In this document: piece after piece, positions 1 to 8,529 of the stretch
How positions within the stretch are numbered: position 1 is the first letter of the stretch
How the letters are laid out: every line of letters starts with the position of its first letter
Source of the DNA: Staphylococcus massiliensis CCUG 55927
Lineage (GTDB): Bacteria; Bacillota; Bacilli; Staphylococcales; Staphylococcaceae
Direction: 5' to 3'
NCBI RefSeq assembly: GCF_000298075.1
Contig: NZ_JH815597.1
Location: 22,973-62,247, forward strand
DNA length: 39,275 bases
Notes under the pieces: generated by a model
The model's database searches: none
What the model was told of the DNA's origin: nothing
The model's input: only the letters and a program-made list of their open reading frames with translations
Program-made: the position numbers and the translations under genes

Positions 1-2
1 GA

Positions 3-22
3 GGCTCCCACTAAAGGGAGCC
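3..22 (-). terminator. Terminator-like hairpin after deoD
   Basis: A perfect 7-bp stem (GGCTCCC/GGGAGCC) with a 6-nt loop lies 19 bases past the deoD stop codon on the minus strand. The window ends before any T-run could be confirmed, so this is a probable intrinsic terminator only. Confidence 0.6.
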
Positions 23-41
23 CTCCACTTAATGAATCAAT

Positions 42-752
42 TTATTCAGCGATTTCTAAAGCGATTTCCATCATTTGAGTAAATGAATTTTGTCTTTCTT
101 CTGGTGTAGTCGCTTCGTCACGTAGAATATGGTCACTTACAGTGAAGATACCTAATGCTTTTTTCTTAGCTTTAATTGCGTTTAAGTATAAACCTGCTGA
201 TTCCATTTCTACACCAAGTACACCCATTTCAATCCATTTGTCGTTAAATGTTTCGTCTGCATTGTAGAACGTGTCAGATGATAATACGTTACCTACGTGG
301 CTTGTAGCACCAAGTTCATCTGCTTTTTCTTTAGCCTTAACCATTAAATCAAAGTCAGCTAATGGCGCGAAGTGACCTGGAATGTTGTATTGGTCAACGT
401 AGTTTGAGTTCGTAGATGCACCTTGCGCAATAATAACATCGTATACGTTAACGTCTTCTTGTAAAGCGCCACATGAACCGACGCGGATGATCGTATCAAC
501 GTCGAAGAAATTATAAAGTTCATATGAGTAAATACCGATGCTTGGGATACCCATGCCTGAACCCATTACAGAAATTTCTTTTCCTTTATACGTACCAGTG
601 TAACCAAACATGTTACGTACTTCGTTAAATTGTTCTACATTTTCTAAATAGTTATCAGCGATATATTTTGCACGAAGTGGATCGCCAGGCATTAAAACTG
701 TTTTAGCAATTTTAGTTTCTTTTGGTTGAATATGCGGTGTTCCTTTTGACAT
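42..752 (-). CDS. deoD: Purine nucleoside phosphorylase DeoD-type
   Basis: This 236-residue protein has the length and motifs of the hexameric DeoD purine nucleoside phosphorylases. They split purine (deoxy)nucleosides with phosphate into the base and (deoxy)ribose-1-phosphate in the cytosol. Visible motifs are the phosphate-binding GDPLRA near residue 23, a glycine-rich GSGMGIPS near 64, RVGSCGAL near 91, VEMESAGLY near 180 (the Met-Glu that contacts the sugar) and SDH near 205, which supplies the catalytic Asp. The ATG at 752 follows a good AAGGAG ribosome site. The gene diverges from deoC, so both promoters lie in 753-897. Deoxyribose-1-phosphate released here is the substrate of DeoB, whose gene closes the divergent operon. 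The assignment is firm; nothing odd was seen in the sequence. Confidence 0.96.
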   Translation of the reverse strand: MSKGTPHIQPKETKIAKTVLMPGDPLRAKYIADNYLENVEQFNEVRNMFGYTGTYKGKEISVMGSGMGIPSIGIYSYELYNFFDVDTIIRVGSCGALQEDVNVYDVIIAQGASTNSNYVDQYNIPGHFAPLADFDLMVKAKEKADELGATSHVGNVLSSDTFYNADETFNDKWIEMGVLGVEMESAGLYLNAIKAKKKALGIFTVSDHILRDEATTPEERQNSFTQMMEIALEIAE

Positions 753-819
753 AAAATCGTCTCCTTTTACTATCGTTATCCCTTTTAAGATAACATTAGT
801 TTATTATTATTGCGAATTT

Positions 820-870
820 TTGTAATATATAAGTGAGTGTAAATATAATTCACAGTCAACATAAACTGTG
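820..870 (+). promoter_or_regulatory. deoC operon promoter with operator-like palindrome
   Basis: A -35 box TTGTAA (820-825) and a -10 box TATAAT (844-849) are separated by 18 bases. Directly after the -10 lies an inverted repeat with arms CACAGT (851-856) and ACTGTG (865-870), which would cover the transcription start. A repressor site for nucleoside or sugar induction is a natural inference, but the regulator is unknown. Confidence 0.55.
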
Positions 871-897
871 GAAGATATAAATTTAGGAGGATTTTAC

Positions 898-1560
898 ATG
901 AATTATGCAAAATATATAGATCACACATTATTAAAGCCGGAGTCAACACGAGCTCAAATCGACCAAATTATTGAAGAAGCTAAGCAATATGGCTTTAAAT
1001 CAGTTTGTTTAAATCCTACACATGTTAAATACGCGAGTGAACAATTACAAGATAGTAATGTACTAGTTTGTACTGTAATTGGTTTCCCTTTAGGCGCGAC
1101 TACTTCTAAAGTAAAAGCTTTTGAAACAGAGAACGCGATTCAAAATGGTGCTGATGAAATTGATATGGTTATCAATATCGGTGCTTTAAAAGACGGTCGC
1201 TATGACGAAGTTTTAGAAGACATTAAAGCAGTTGTTGAAGCAGCTAATGGTAAAACAACGAAAGTCATTATCGAAACAGTATTATTATCTGATGACGAAA
1301 AAGTTAAAGCATGCGAATTAAGTAAAGAAGCAGGTGCGACGTTTGTTAAGACATCAACAGGCTTTGCTGGAGGCGGTGCTACTAAAGAAGACGTTAAGCT
1401 AATGCATGACACAGTAGGCGATACGTTAAAAGTTAAAGCATCTGGTGGCGTACGTAACTTAGAAGACTTCAAAACGATGATTGATCACGGTGCTTCACGT
1501 ATCGGCGCAAGTGCTGGCATTCAAATTATGGAAGGCTTAACTTCTGATTCTGACTATTAA
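898..1560 (+). CDS. deoC: Deoxyribose-phosphate aldolase
   Basis: DeoC cleaves 2-deoxyribose-5-phosphate into glyceraldehyde-3-phosphate and acetaldehyde, the last step of deoxynucleoside use. The product is 220 residues, the usual length. It carries the class I aldolase Schiff-base lysine K151 in FVKTSTGF, the second lysine in KASGGVR, and the acidic stretch [14 protein letters not shown] that holds the catalytic Asp. I chose the ATG at 898 because AGGAGG (885-890) sits just upstream and the protein then begins [14 protein letters not shown] as in relatives; a longer reading from 868 has no ribosome site. The gene is first in an operon with pdp (39-nt gap) and deoB. Its promoter and a possible operator lie at 820-870. 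The acetaldehyde it releases could in principle be used by the aldehyde dehydrogenase at 17920, but that is only a thought. Confidence 0.97.
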   Translation: MNYAKYIDHTLLKPESTRAQIDQIIEEAKQYGFKSVCLNPTHVKYASEQLQDSNVLVCTVIGFPLGATTSKVKAFETENAIQNGADEIDMVINIGALKDGRYDEVLEDIKAVVEAANGKTTKVIIETVLLSDDEKVKACELSKEAGATFVKTSTGFAGGGATKEDVKLMHDTVGDTLKVKASGGVRNLEDFKTMIDHGASRIGASAGIQIMEGLTSDSDY

Positions 1561-1599
1561 TTCTGCATGCTGATATAAAGTGAAATGAGGCGAATAACT

Positions 1600-2902
1600 A
1601 TGAGAATGGTAGACATCATTGAAAAGAAACGTGACGGTAAAGTATTAACGAAAGAAGAAATCGACTTCTTTATCGAAGGGTATACAAATGGCGATATTCC
1701 AGATTACCAAGCTTCTAGTTTTGCGATGGCAACATTCTTCCAAGACATGAACGAAGAAGAACGTGCGAATTTAACGATGGCTATGGTAAGTTCAGGCGAC
1801 GTTATTGATTTATCAGAAATTGAAGGCATCAAGGTTGATAAACATTCAACTGGCGGTGTCGGAGATACAACGACGTTAGTACTCGCGCCATTAGTTGCCG
1901 CGCTTGATATCCCGGTAGCAAAAATGAGTGGACGTGGCTTAGGACATACAGGCGGTACAATCGATAAACTCGAATCTGTAGAAGGTTTCCACGTTGAGAT
2001 TTCAGAGTCAGAGTTTGTAGAACTTGTAAATAAAGACAAGATTGCTGTTATTGGTCAAACGGGTAACCTAACGCCAGCCGATAAAAAAATTATATGCATT
2101 ACGTGACGTAACGGGTACTGTTAACTCAATTCCGTTAATCGCATCTTCAATTATGAGTAAGAAAATTGCAGCGGGTGCTGATGCCATCGTACTAGATGTT
2201 AAAACAGGTAATGGTGCATTTATGAAATCGTTAGAAGATGCAGAAGAACTTGCACATGCTATGGTTCAAATCGGGAACAATGTCGGTCGTCAAACAATGG
2301 CGATTATCTCAGATATGAGCCAGCCATTAGGACGTGCAATCGGTAATAGTCTTGAACTTAAAGAAGCGATTGACACGTTAAAAGGCGAAGGCCCTGAAGA
2401 TTTAACCGAACTCGTACTTACATTAGGTGCTCAAATGGTCTTTTTAGCAAAGAAAGCTAAATCATTAGAAGAAGCTCGAGAGAAATTAATGGAAGTCATG
2501 CAGAATGGTAAAGCTTTAGAGAAATTTAGAACGTTCTTATCAAATCAAGGTGGTAATGGTGACGTTGTTGACCATCCTCATCTGCTACCAGAAGCAAAGC
2601 ATAAAGTAGAGTTACCTTCACGTTCTGAAGGGATCATTACAGAAATGATTGCGAACGAAATCGGCGTTGCTTCGATGATGTTGGGTGCCGGCCGTAAGAC
2701 GAAGGATGATGAAATCGATTTAAGCGTTGGACTTGTGTTAAACAAGAAAGTGGGCGACACTGTGAAAGAAGGCGAATCTCTATTAACGATTCACTGTAAT
2801 CAAACAGATATAGAAGCAGTTAAAACGAAGCTTTATGACAATATTAAGATTGAACAAGAAGGTACGAAACCAGACCTTATTCATAAAGTGATTACGAAAT
2901 AG
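1600..2902 (+). pseudogene. pdp: Pyrimidine-nucleoside phosphorylase, frameshifted
   Basis: Pdp splits thymidine, uridine and deoxyuridine with phosphate. The gene is cut in two by one extra A in a run of seven (2083-2089). Reading from ATG 1600, GAT AAA AAA is followed by ATT and a TGA stop at 2104-2106, giving about 168 residues. Removing one A continues as [12 protein letters not shown] and runs unbroken to 2902, for 433 residues, the length I recall for the staphylococcal enzyme. The N-terminal part has [17 protein letters not shown] and [11 protein letters not shown] (phosphate and nucleoside binding); the C-terminal part has [13 protein letters not shown] and the hammerhead domain. ATG 1600 follows GAGG at about 1587-1590. 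Both halves look well preserved, so this is a very recent mutation, a sequencing error in a homopolymer, or a slippage site. Confidence 0.93.
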
Positions 2903-2914
2903 GAGTGAATGTAT

Positions 2915-4102
2915 ATGACTACACCATTTAAAAGAGTTCATCTTATTGTAATGGATTCAGTCGGTATTGGTGAAGGCCCCGATGCAAAGGCCTTTAACGA
3001 CCAAGGTTCGCATACACTTGGCCATACGTTAGAAGGCTATGAAGGCACTTTACCAAATTTAGAAGCACTTGGTCTCGGAAATATTGCGCCGTTACCAGTT
3101 GTGAATGAAACGAAAGCACCTCAAGCATTCTATACAAAGTTAAGTGAAGCTTCTGTAGGAAAAGACACGATGACTGGACATTGGGAAATTATGGGCTTAA
3201 ATATTATGCAACCATTCAAAGTCTATCCAGATGGCTTCCCTCAAGAATTAGTTGATGAAATCGAGCGTATGACAGGTCGTAAAGTCGTTGCAAATAGACC
3301 CGCTTCAGGTACTCAAATCATTGATGAGTGGGGCGAACATCAAATGAAGACGGGTGACTTAATCGTCTACACGTCTGCAGACCCAGTGTTACAAATCGCT
3401 GCGCATGAAGATGTAATTCCACTTGAAGAGCTTTATGACATTTGTGAAAAGGTACGTGAGCTTACGAAGGATCCTAAGTATTTAATCGGTCGTATCATCG
3501 CTAGACCATATGTCGGTGAGCCAGGAAACTTCACACGTACGTCAAACCGTCATGACTATGCTTTAAAACCGTTTGGTAAGACAGTCATGAATACGTTAAA
3601 AGATGCAGACTATGATGTCATTGCGATTGGTAAAATTAATGACATATATGACGGTGAAGGTGTTACAAAAGCAATCAGAACTAAAAACAATATGGATGGC
3701 ATGGACCAATTAATCGACGTTGTAAAATCTGACTTTAATGGTATGAGTTTCTTAAACTTAGTAGACTTTGATGCCTTATATGGTCACCGTCGTGACAAAC
3801 CAGGCTATCAACAAGCACTAAAAGACTTTGATAATCGTTTACCAGAGTTATATGAAGCTTTAGATGAAGACGACTTAGTTATTATCACAGCTGACCACGG
3901 TAATGACCCTACTGCAGATGGTACAGACCATACGCGTGAATACGTTCCATTACTGATGTACAGTAAGAAGATTGATCAATATCATGAGTTATCGTCGGAC
4001 TCAACATTTAGTTCAATAGGTGCTACAATTGCTGATAACTTCGGAGTTGACTTACCGGAGTATGGTAGAAGTTACCTTAAAGAAATGGATATTAAAAAGT
4101 AA
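2915..4102 (+). CDS. deoB: Phosphopentomutase
   Basis: DeoB interconverts (deoxy)ribose-1-phosphate and (deoxy)ribose-5-phosphate, linking the phosphorylases DeoD and Pdp to the aldolase DeoC. The 395-residue product is an alkaline-phosphatase-superfamily metalloenzyme. The N-terminal [10 protein letters not shown] has a metal-binding Asp, KDTMTGHWE carries the phosphorylated Thr with nearby His, and [10 protein letters not shown] and DHTRE near the C-terminus are the Mn-binding Asp/His motifs. The ATG at 2915 is preferred over the one at 2909 because AGGAG (2901-2905) then stands 9 bases away. That ribosome site overlaps the pdp stop codon, so the two are probably translated together. A strong terminator follows at 4115-4148. 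Confidence 0.97.
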   Translation: MTTPFKRVHLIVMDSVGIGEGPDAKAFNDQGSHTLGHTLEGYEGTLPNLEALGLGNIAPLPVVNETKAPQAFYTKLSEASVGKDTMTGHWEIMGLNIMQPFKVYPDGFPQELVDEIERMTGRKVVANRPASGTQIIDEWGEHQMKTGDLIVYTSADPVLQIAAHEDVIPLEELYDICEKVRELTKDPKYLIGRIIARPYVGEPGNFTRTSNRHDYALKPFGKTVMNTLKDADYDVIAIGKINDIYDGEGVTKAIRTKNNMDGMDQLIDVVKSDFNGMSFLNLVDFDALYGHRRDKPGYQQALKDFDNRLPELYEALDEDDLVIITADHGNDPTADGTDHTREYVPLLMYSKKIDQYHELSSDSTFSSIGATIADNFGVDLPEYGRSYLKEMDIKK

Positions 4103-4114
4103 ACAATAACTTAT

Positions 4115-4148
4115 AGAGTTGGGGGCGCCTCGCGCTCCAACTCTTTTT
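4115..4148 (+). terminator. Intrinsic terminator after deoB
   Basis: A stem AGAGTTGG (4115-4122) / CCAACTCT (4137-4144) with a GC-rich apical part is followed by a T-run to 4148. It closes the deoC-pdp-deoB operon. Confidence 0.9.
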
Positions 4149-4405
4149 CATAAAATAAAGCAAAACCGCAATGTACCGACGCTCTAATCTCATCCTCCCC
4201 GTAACGCCCTACACTCGTTTAAAAATTTATTTTAATTTTCAGAAGAAATTTACTAAATAATAATGACATTTGTCCTTAATTCCGATAAAATGAATAATAA
4301 TTTATTGGATGGGTAAACGTAACGTGAATATTCCGAATATTGCGTATAATCGTTAACATCATATTTACTATTCGAAACAATGAATGGAATCAAAGGGGCG
4401 TATTC
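4149..4405. other. Intergenic region before the M20/ATP-grasp operon
   Basis: No gene is visible. The first part (about 4155-4220) is C-rich on the plus strand and the rest is AT-rich. It holds a perfect 7-1-7 palindrome (4327-4341) and a -10-like TATAAT (4345-4350), listed separately. Confidence 0.6.
4327..4350 (+). promoter_or_regulatory. Palindrome beside a -10 box upstream of the M20 gene
   Basis: AATATTC (4327-4333), one base, then GAATATT (4335-4341) form a perfect inverted repeat. It ends three bases before TATAAT (4345-4350). The -35 position has no good match, so this could be a site for an activator or repressor sitting in the promoter spacer. The promoter role is inferred. Confidence 0.4.
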
Positions 4406-5593
4406 ATGACACATATAAAACAACGACTTAAAGATTACATCGATAACCATCGTTTGAAACTTATTGAAACGAGTCAACATATACACCGACGACCAGAACT
4501 TGGTAACGAAGAAATTTTTGCTTCACGTGTATTGCGTGAATTACTTGATTCAGAAGGCTTTGACATTGAGAAAGATATTGCAGGTCACTCTACAGGCTTT
4601 ATTGCGACGTATGATTCTAATAAGGAAGGTCCTACCATTGGTTTTTTAGCAGAATATGATGCATTACCAGGATTAGGACATGCTTGTGGTCATAATATCA
4701 TTGGAACAGCAAGTGTAGGTGCGGGTATGGCACTGAAGCAAGTTGTAGATGAAGTAGGAGGCGTTGTGAAAGTGCTCGGTTGTCCGGCTGAAGAAGGCGG
4801 GGAGAATGGTAGTGCGAAAGCGTCTTATGTTAAAGCAGGTTATATCGACAAGCTGGATGTAGCCTTAATGGTACATCCAGGGCACGACACATATACGACG
4901 ATTCCAACCTTAGCCGTTGACGTATTAGATATTAAATTTTTTGGTAAGAGTGCCCACGCTTCTGAAAATGCCTACGAAGCTAAGAACGCGCTAGACGCGA
5001 TGTTAAGTTATTTCAACGGTGTCGCGCAGTTGCGCCAGCACATTCAAAGGGATGAACGTGTTCATGGCGTCATATTAGATGGCGGTAAGGCGGCGAATAT
5101 TATTCCTGATTATACGCATGCGCGTTTCTACACAAGAGCGCTCACGCGAAAGAAATTAGACATACTCACACACCGCGTACGTGAAATAGCGAGAGGTGCA
5201 GCTATTCAAACAGGTTGTGATTATGAATTCGAACCGATTCAAAATGGCGTCAATGAATTCGTGATTACACCTAAATTAGATGAATTGTTTGTTAAGTATG
5301 CGAAAGAAATGGATGAGGATGTGCGAGAAGGTGACTTTGGGTTTGGTTCTACAGATACAGGTAACGTGAGTCACATCGTACCGACCATCCACCCACATCT
5401 AAAAATCGGTCCAAGTCATTTAGTCGGTCACACACATCGTTTCCGTGAGACAGCAGCTAGCCGTATGGGAGATGAAGCGGTAATTAAAGGGGCTAAAATT
5501 CTATCTTGTATGGGTCTAGCATTCATTCAAGATCACGACCTGCGTCAAGCAATCATTAAGCAACACAAAATGATTAAGGAGTCCAAGAAATGA
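4406..5593 (+). CDS. M20 family metallopeptidase/amidohydrolase
   Basis: The 395-residue protein belongs to the M20 zinc amidohydrolases, cytosolic enzymes that cut amide bonds of N-acyl amino acids, dipeptides or p-aminobenzoyl-glutamate-type substrates. Zinc-site motifs are seen in order: GHACGHN near residue 95, GCPAEEGGENG near 130, MVHPGHD near 155, FFGKSAHASENA near 180 (start of the dimerisation domain) and LVGHTHRFRE near 355. The best start is ATG 4406, with AAAGGGG at 4392-4398. The stop codon overlaps the start of the ATP-grasp gene in an ATGA, so the two proteins are probably made in fixed ratio and act in one pathway. The substrate cannot be read from sequence. Some relatives are annotated as aminobenzoyl-glutamate hydrolases, but I would not carry that name over. 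Confidence 0.88.
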   Translation: MTHIKQRLKDYIDNHRLKLIETSQHIHRRPELGNEEIFASRVLRELLDSEGFDIEKDIAGHSTGFIATYDSNKEGPTIGFLAEYDALPGLGHACGHNIIGTASVGAGMALKQVVDEVGGVVKVLGCPAEEGGENGSAKASYVKAGYIDKLDVALMVHPGHDTYTTIPTLAVDVLDIKFFGKSAHASENAYEAKNALDAMLSYFNGVAQLRQHIQRDERVHGVILDGGKAANIIPDYTHARFYTRALTRKKLDILTHRVREIARGAAIQTGCDYEFEPIQNGVNEFVITPKLDELFVKYAKEMDEDVREGDFGFGSTDTGNVSHIVPTIHPHLKIGPSHLVGHTHRFRETAASRMGDEAVIKGAKILSCMGLAFIQDHDLRQAIIKQHKMIKESKK

Positions 5594-6765
5594 AAAAGGC
5601 AGCCAAACTAACACTAGGTCAACTCTATACACCTTCTACGGTATATAGCTCAAGAACTTCATACACATCTAATCCTTGGTTAGAGCCTGATGAACATCAA
5701 TCAAACTTTCTAACTGGTCGCGAACTCTTGATTGCGGACATGCCAGTAATCGTACATGATGCTAGCGTTACAGATAAGCTTGAAACATTATTTAGTCTCG
5801 TCGATCAAAAAGTGCCTGATAATCTTTACCGCTTCAACAGTAAAGAGACGTATGAATCCTTAATTCAAAGACTAGCGCGTCAGGAAGATAAGAAGATTTA
5901 TTTCCAATACGTTCATGGAGATGATGTACTAAGCCCGATGCATTATGCGTTAGACAAAGATATTTTCATCGCACTTAATAATAAATCACGTATTGAGGAA
6001 TGGACAGACGGCAACTTTATGCCTGAGCGTGAAATTGTAGAAATTGCGGACGTTGATGCCCGCGTGAAGGAATGGGACTTTCCATTCGTATTGAAACCAG
6101 GCGATGACCTACCGACAGCTGGTGGTTATGGCGTTATGATTTGCTATAACGATGAGGACTTAGACAAGGCTATCAAGCGTATCCACGCCGCAGAAGATGA
6201 AACGGATACGATAATCATCGAACAGATGATTGAAGCTAAAGAGAACTACTGTGTTCAGTTTGCTTATTCCGAATCTTTAGGCGTTACGTATATAGGCTCA
6301 GCGAAACAACTTACCAATGCGTATGGCTTTTACAATGGAAACGTGAACGCGATAAATGTGCCTGAGAAAGTGGTTGAGGCGGGCCGAAAGATTATGGAGA
6401 TCGGTGTCGAGAAAGGTTTCTACGGCGTAGCAGGATTCGATTTACTCGAAGATCATAACGGTGATGTCTTCGCGATTGATTTAAACTTCCGCCAGAACGG
6501 ATCAACGAGCATGTTATTGCTAGAGCCTTATCTAACTAAGGGTTATCACAAATTTTATAGCTACATCGCGAAGGGCGATAATACGAAATTCTTTAAAGCG
6601 ATTCAAACGTTTATTAAGAAGGGTGTACTGTATCCGCTATCCTATTACGACGGGGATTGGTACCAAGATCGCCACGTAAATTCACGATTCGCCTGTATTT
6701 GGCATGCAGAAACTGAAGAGGCAGTGGATGCGCATGAGGCCGCTTTTTTAAAAGCCATAGAATAA
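5590..6765 (+). CDS. ATP-grasp domain ligase of unknown substrate
   Basis: The 391-residue product shows the ATP-grasp fold, which joins a carboxylate to an amine or thiol by way of an acyl-phosphate. FPFVLKP with the following GGYGV (about residues 161-180) is the nucleotide-binding part. IIIEQMIEAKENY (about 212) provides the adenine-contact segment, and GFDLLEDHNGDVFAIDLN followed by RQNGST (about 280-310) carries the Mg-binding Asp/Asn residues. The N-terminal 150 residues match nothing I can name. It overlaps the M20 gene by four bases (ATGA). A ligase and an amide hydrolase paired like this suggests the making and trimming of a small peptide or amide. No transporter or regulator lies beside them. 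Confidence 0.82.
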   Translation: MKKAAKLTLGQLYTPSTVYSSRTSYTSNPWLEPDEHQSNFLTGRELLIADMPVIVHDASVTDKLETLFSLVDQKVPDNLYRFNSKETYESLIQRLARQEDKKIYFQYVHGDDVLSPMHYALDKDIFIALNNKSRIEEWTDGNFMPEREIVEIADVDARVKEWDFPFVLKPGDDLPTAGGYGVMICYNDEDLDKAIKRIHAAEDETDTIIIEQMIEAKENYCVQFAYSESLGVTYIGSAKQLTNAYGFYNGNVNAINVPEKVVEAGRKIMEIGVEKGFYGVAGFDLLEDHNGDVFAIDLNFRQNGSTSMLLLEPYLTKGYHKFYSYIAKGDNTKFFKAIQTFIKKGVLYPLSYYDGDWYQDRHVNSRFACIWHAETEEAVDAHEAAFLKAIE

Positions 6766-6807
6766 AGCGTAGGCAATCTTTTTGAAAATTGATTTGATTG
6801 ACGCTTT
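6764..6807. promoter_or_regulatory. Long imperfect palindrome between the ATP-grasp and DUF2750-like genes
   Basis: AAAGCGT (6764-6770) and CAATC (6774-6778) pair with GATTG (6796-6800) and ACGCTTT (6801-6807), leaving an AGG bulge. The left arm begins within the stop codon of the ATP-grasp gene and the right arm contains the -35 box of the next promoter. No T-run follows, so an operator or an imperfect terminator is possible. Confidence 0.4.
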
Positions 6808-6826
6808 ACATTACATGTTTTAATAT
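6798..6826 (+). promoter_or_regulatory. SigA-type promoter of the DUF2750-like gene
   Basis: TTGACG (6798-6803) and TAATAT (6821-6826) are separated by exactly 17 bases. The transcript would have an untranslated leader of about 80 bases. Confidence 0.6.
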
Positions 6827-6912
6827 TTTAATTAAATGGTGTACTTGATATAAGGATGCGTATTAAATGAAATTCAAGGGTAATTAAAATATTGATATGT
6901 TAGAAAGAGTGG

Positions 6913-7584
6913 GTGAATGTTTTGAATTTACGCGAAGAGAAATTTTTCAAAGATATCGTGGAACATGAAACATTTTATGTTGCTATTAAAGATAAAAAGT
7001 TCGTTAAACATCAATATAATGGTGAAGAAGTATTTGTGATTTGGACTGAAGAAGCACTTGTTCATAAATATTTAGACCATTATAATATCGAGGCTGATAA
7101 AGTCGTGCCTAAAGATATTGATGCGTTTACAACTTATGAACGTCGTAATATTTTCGATGAAGAAGACGAAATCTTAGTAAACGTAACGAATACGCTTGAA
7201 GGTCACTTTATTAACGTTGTAGAAGCAACAGATGAGATTGTAACAGTGTTAAATGATATTCGACTACGCGAATTCACACAAGACGTTGCGAATACGGACC
7301 GCGTGATTGGTTTAACGAATAAAGAAACGCGCAACTTTATCACGGTTACAGAAAGTGATTATAATGTAGATTTTATTCCAGTATGGAGTTTAAGTAAGAG
7401 AGCCGAAGCTGTTAAAGACGCTGACTTTGAAGAATGTGACTTAATCGATGTTGAAGGCGAAGTCTTTAGTGAATGGTTAGACGGTTTACGTGACGACGAT
7501 AAATATGTCGCGATTGATTTAAAGCCTGGTGTCGTAGGAACAATCGTTTCAGCACAACGTTTAGCTAACGAACTTACATTTTAA
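6913..7584 (+). CDS. DUF2750-like protein with two tandem domains
   Basis: The protein is soluble and acidic, and its function is unknown. The C-terminal half (about residues 120-223) fits the DUF2750 pattern: FTQDVANTDRVIGLTN, then FIPVWSLSKRAEAV, then FSEWLDGLRDDDKYVAIDL. The N-terminal half repeats the same order more loosely: FKDIVEHETFYVAIKD, then VFVIWTEEALVHKYL. I therefore read it as an internal duplication of a domain of about 105 residues. The start is uncertain. GTG 6913 gives 223 residues, but the TTG at 6922 has the better ribosome site (GGGTGA, 6911-6916) and would give MNLREEKFF. The gene has its own promoter and ends at a terminator shared with coaW. Domain naming is from memory of the family pattern. 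Confidence 0.75.
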   Translation: MNVLNLREEKFFKDIVEHETFYVAIKDKKFVKHQYNGEEVFVIWTEEALVHKYLDHYNIEADKVVPKDIDAFTTYERRNIFDEEDEILVNVTNTLEGHFINVVEATDEIVTVLNDIRLREFTQDVANTDRVIGLTNKETRNFITVTESDYNVDFIPVWSLSKRAEAVKDADFEECDLIDVEGEVFSEWLDGLRDDDKYVAIDLKPGVVGTIVSAQRLANELTF

Positions 7585-7591
7585 AAAAATT

Positions 7592-7640
7592 AAAACGCTT
7601 AAGTCTTACACATAACATGTAATGACTTAAGCGTTTTTTT
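7592..7640. terminator. Bidirectional terminator between the DUF2750-like gene and coaW
   Basis: AAAACGCTTAAGTC (7592-7605) pairs with GACTTAAGCGTTTT (7624-7637). The stem is flanked by A on the left and T on the right, so it can end both convergent transcripts. Confidence 0.93.
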
Positions 7641-8439
7641 ATGATAGATAGATTGAACCGAGTGCACCTGAGTAGGCACCATTTTCAACATAGTGTGGAT
7701 TGAAACCACGTAAGCGTGTATAGTTTTCAATAACTTCGCGTAACAGTGGGTTGTTATAAAAAGACGAACCGATGTAAACCACATCTTCAGTTTTAAATTC
7801 TCGGGCATTATGAATAGACACAGTTGTAATACTTTCACCGACAACGCCAACCATAGATGCAAGCTTATCCGCATCACTAAAGTCACAGTCTAAATTGTGT
7901 AACACGTGACCAAAGTTTGCCGCAGTTAATTCACCTGAAATCGGTGGTTTACTGTTCTTATAAATATGTTTAACCTTTAAATCAATACATTCACGATCAC
8001 CTTGTTGTGCAAGGTCTGTTAACTTCTGGTAGTCTTTAATATGAGTAAGTAAATAACCAAGACCTTGAATCATACCGCCACCAGTACCGATACCTCCGAC
8101 ACGCTTTTGCTCATGCGTATTGGCTAAATGGATCGAAGTTCCAGTACCTACATTCGTAAATATGTATGTATCAAGTTTGATATCCTGCTCTTTTAAAAGG
8201 ATTTCTAATCCTTTATGCGCCGCATCAAATTCTACAAAAGATACAGTCTCACAATTAAGACGTTTAGCTAATTCTTTAGAGTTACCACCTGTTAAATGAA
8301 TACAATCACAGTCTTGTTGATTTAGCCAAACTGCAATATCATCAAGTTCCGTAGTTAAACGGGATTGATACGAACGTTCTCCTTCTTTTTCTATCACAAT
8401 TTTTGTTAGTGTACCGCCAGCATCTATGCCGATTTTCAT
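7639..8439 (-). CDS. coaW: Type II pantothenate kinase
   Basis: CoaW phosphorylates pantothenate, the first step of coenzyme A synthesis. The 266-residue protein matches the staphylococcal type II enzyme, which belongs to the acetate-kinase/hsp70-like superfamily and, unlike type I CoaA, is known to escape feedback by CoA. Visible motifs are the N-terminal phosphate-binding [10 protein letters not shown] (residues 4-13), LTGGN near 49, FVEFDAA near 70 with the catalytic acidic residue, NVGTGTS near 97, [19 protein letters not shown] near 113-131 and VYIGSS near 225. The start is supported by AGAGGTGA upstream on the minus strand. It is a single-gene unit convergent with the DUF2750-like gene. 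Type II kinases in bacteria are largely a mark of staphylococci and some bacilli, which supports the taxonomic call. Confidence 0.95.
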   Translation of the reverse strand: MKIGIDAGGTLTKIVIEKEGERSYQSRLTTELDDIAVWLNQQDCDCIHLTGGNSKELAKRLNCETVSFVEFDAAHKGLEILLKEQDIKLDTYIFTNVGTGTSIHLANTHEQKRVGGIGTGGGMIQGLGYLLTHIKDYQKLTDLAQQGDRECIDLKVKHIYKNSKPPISGELTAANFGHVLHNLDCDFSDADKLASMVGVVGESITTVSIHNAREFKTEDVVYIGSSFYNNPLLREVIENYTRLRGFNPHYVENGAYSGALGSIYLS

Positions 8440-8529
8440 TTTTTATTTCACCTCTAAAAAAATTTCCGTTACTCTTATAGTATATGAATAAGCCACAAAA
8501 ACAACCATAAATTTTAAGGAGATGGACAA

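Noticed and set aside
1200..1472. Minus-strand open frame inside deoC
   Set aside because: It is a shadow of deoC: no ribosome site, no family pattern and composition set by the plus-strand codons.
4253..4486. 77-residue minus-strand open frame before the M20 gene
   Set aside because: It overlaps the start of the M20 gene, lacks a ribosome site and has no recognisable pattern.
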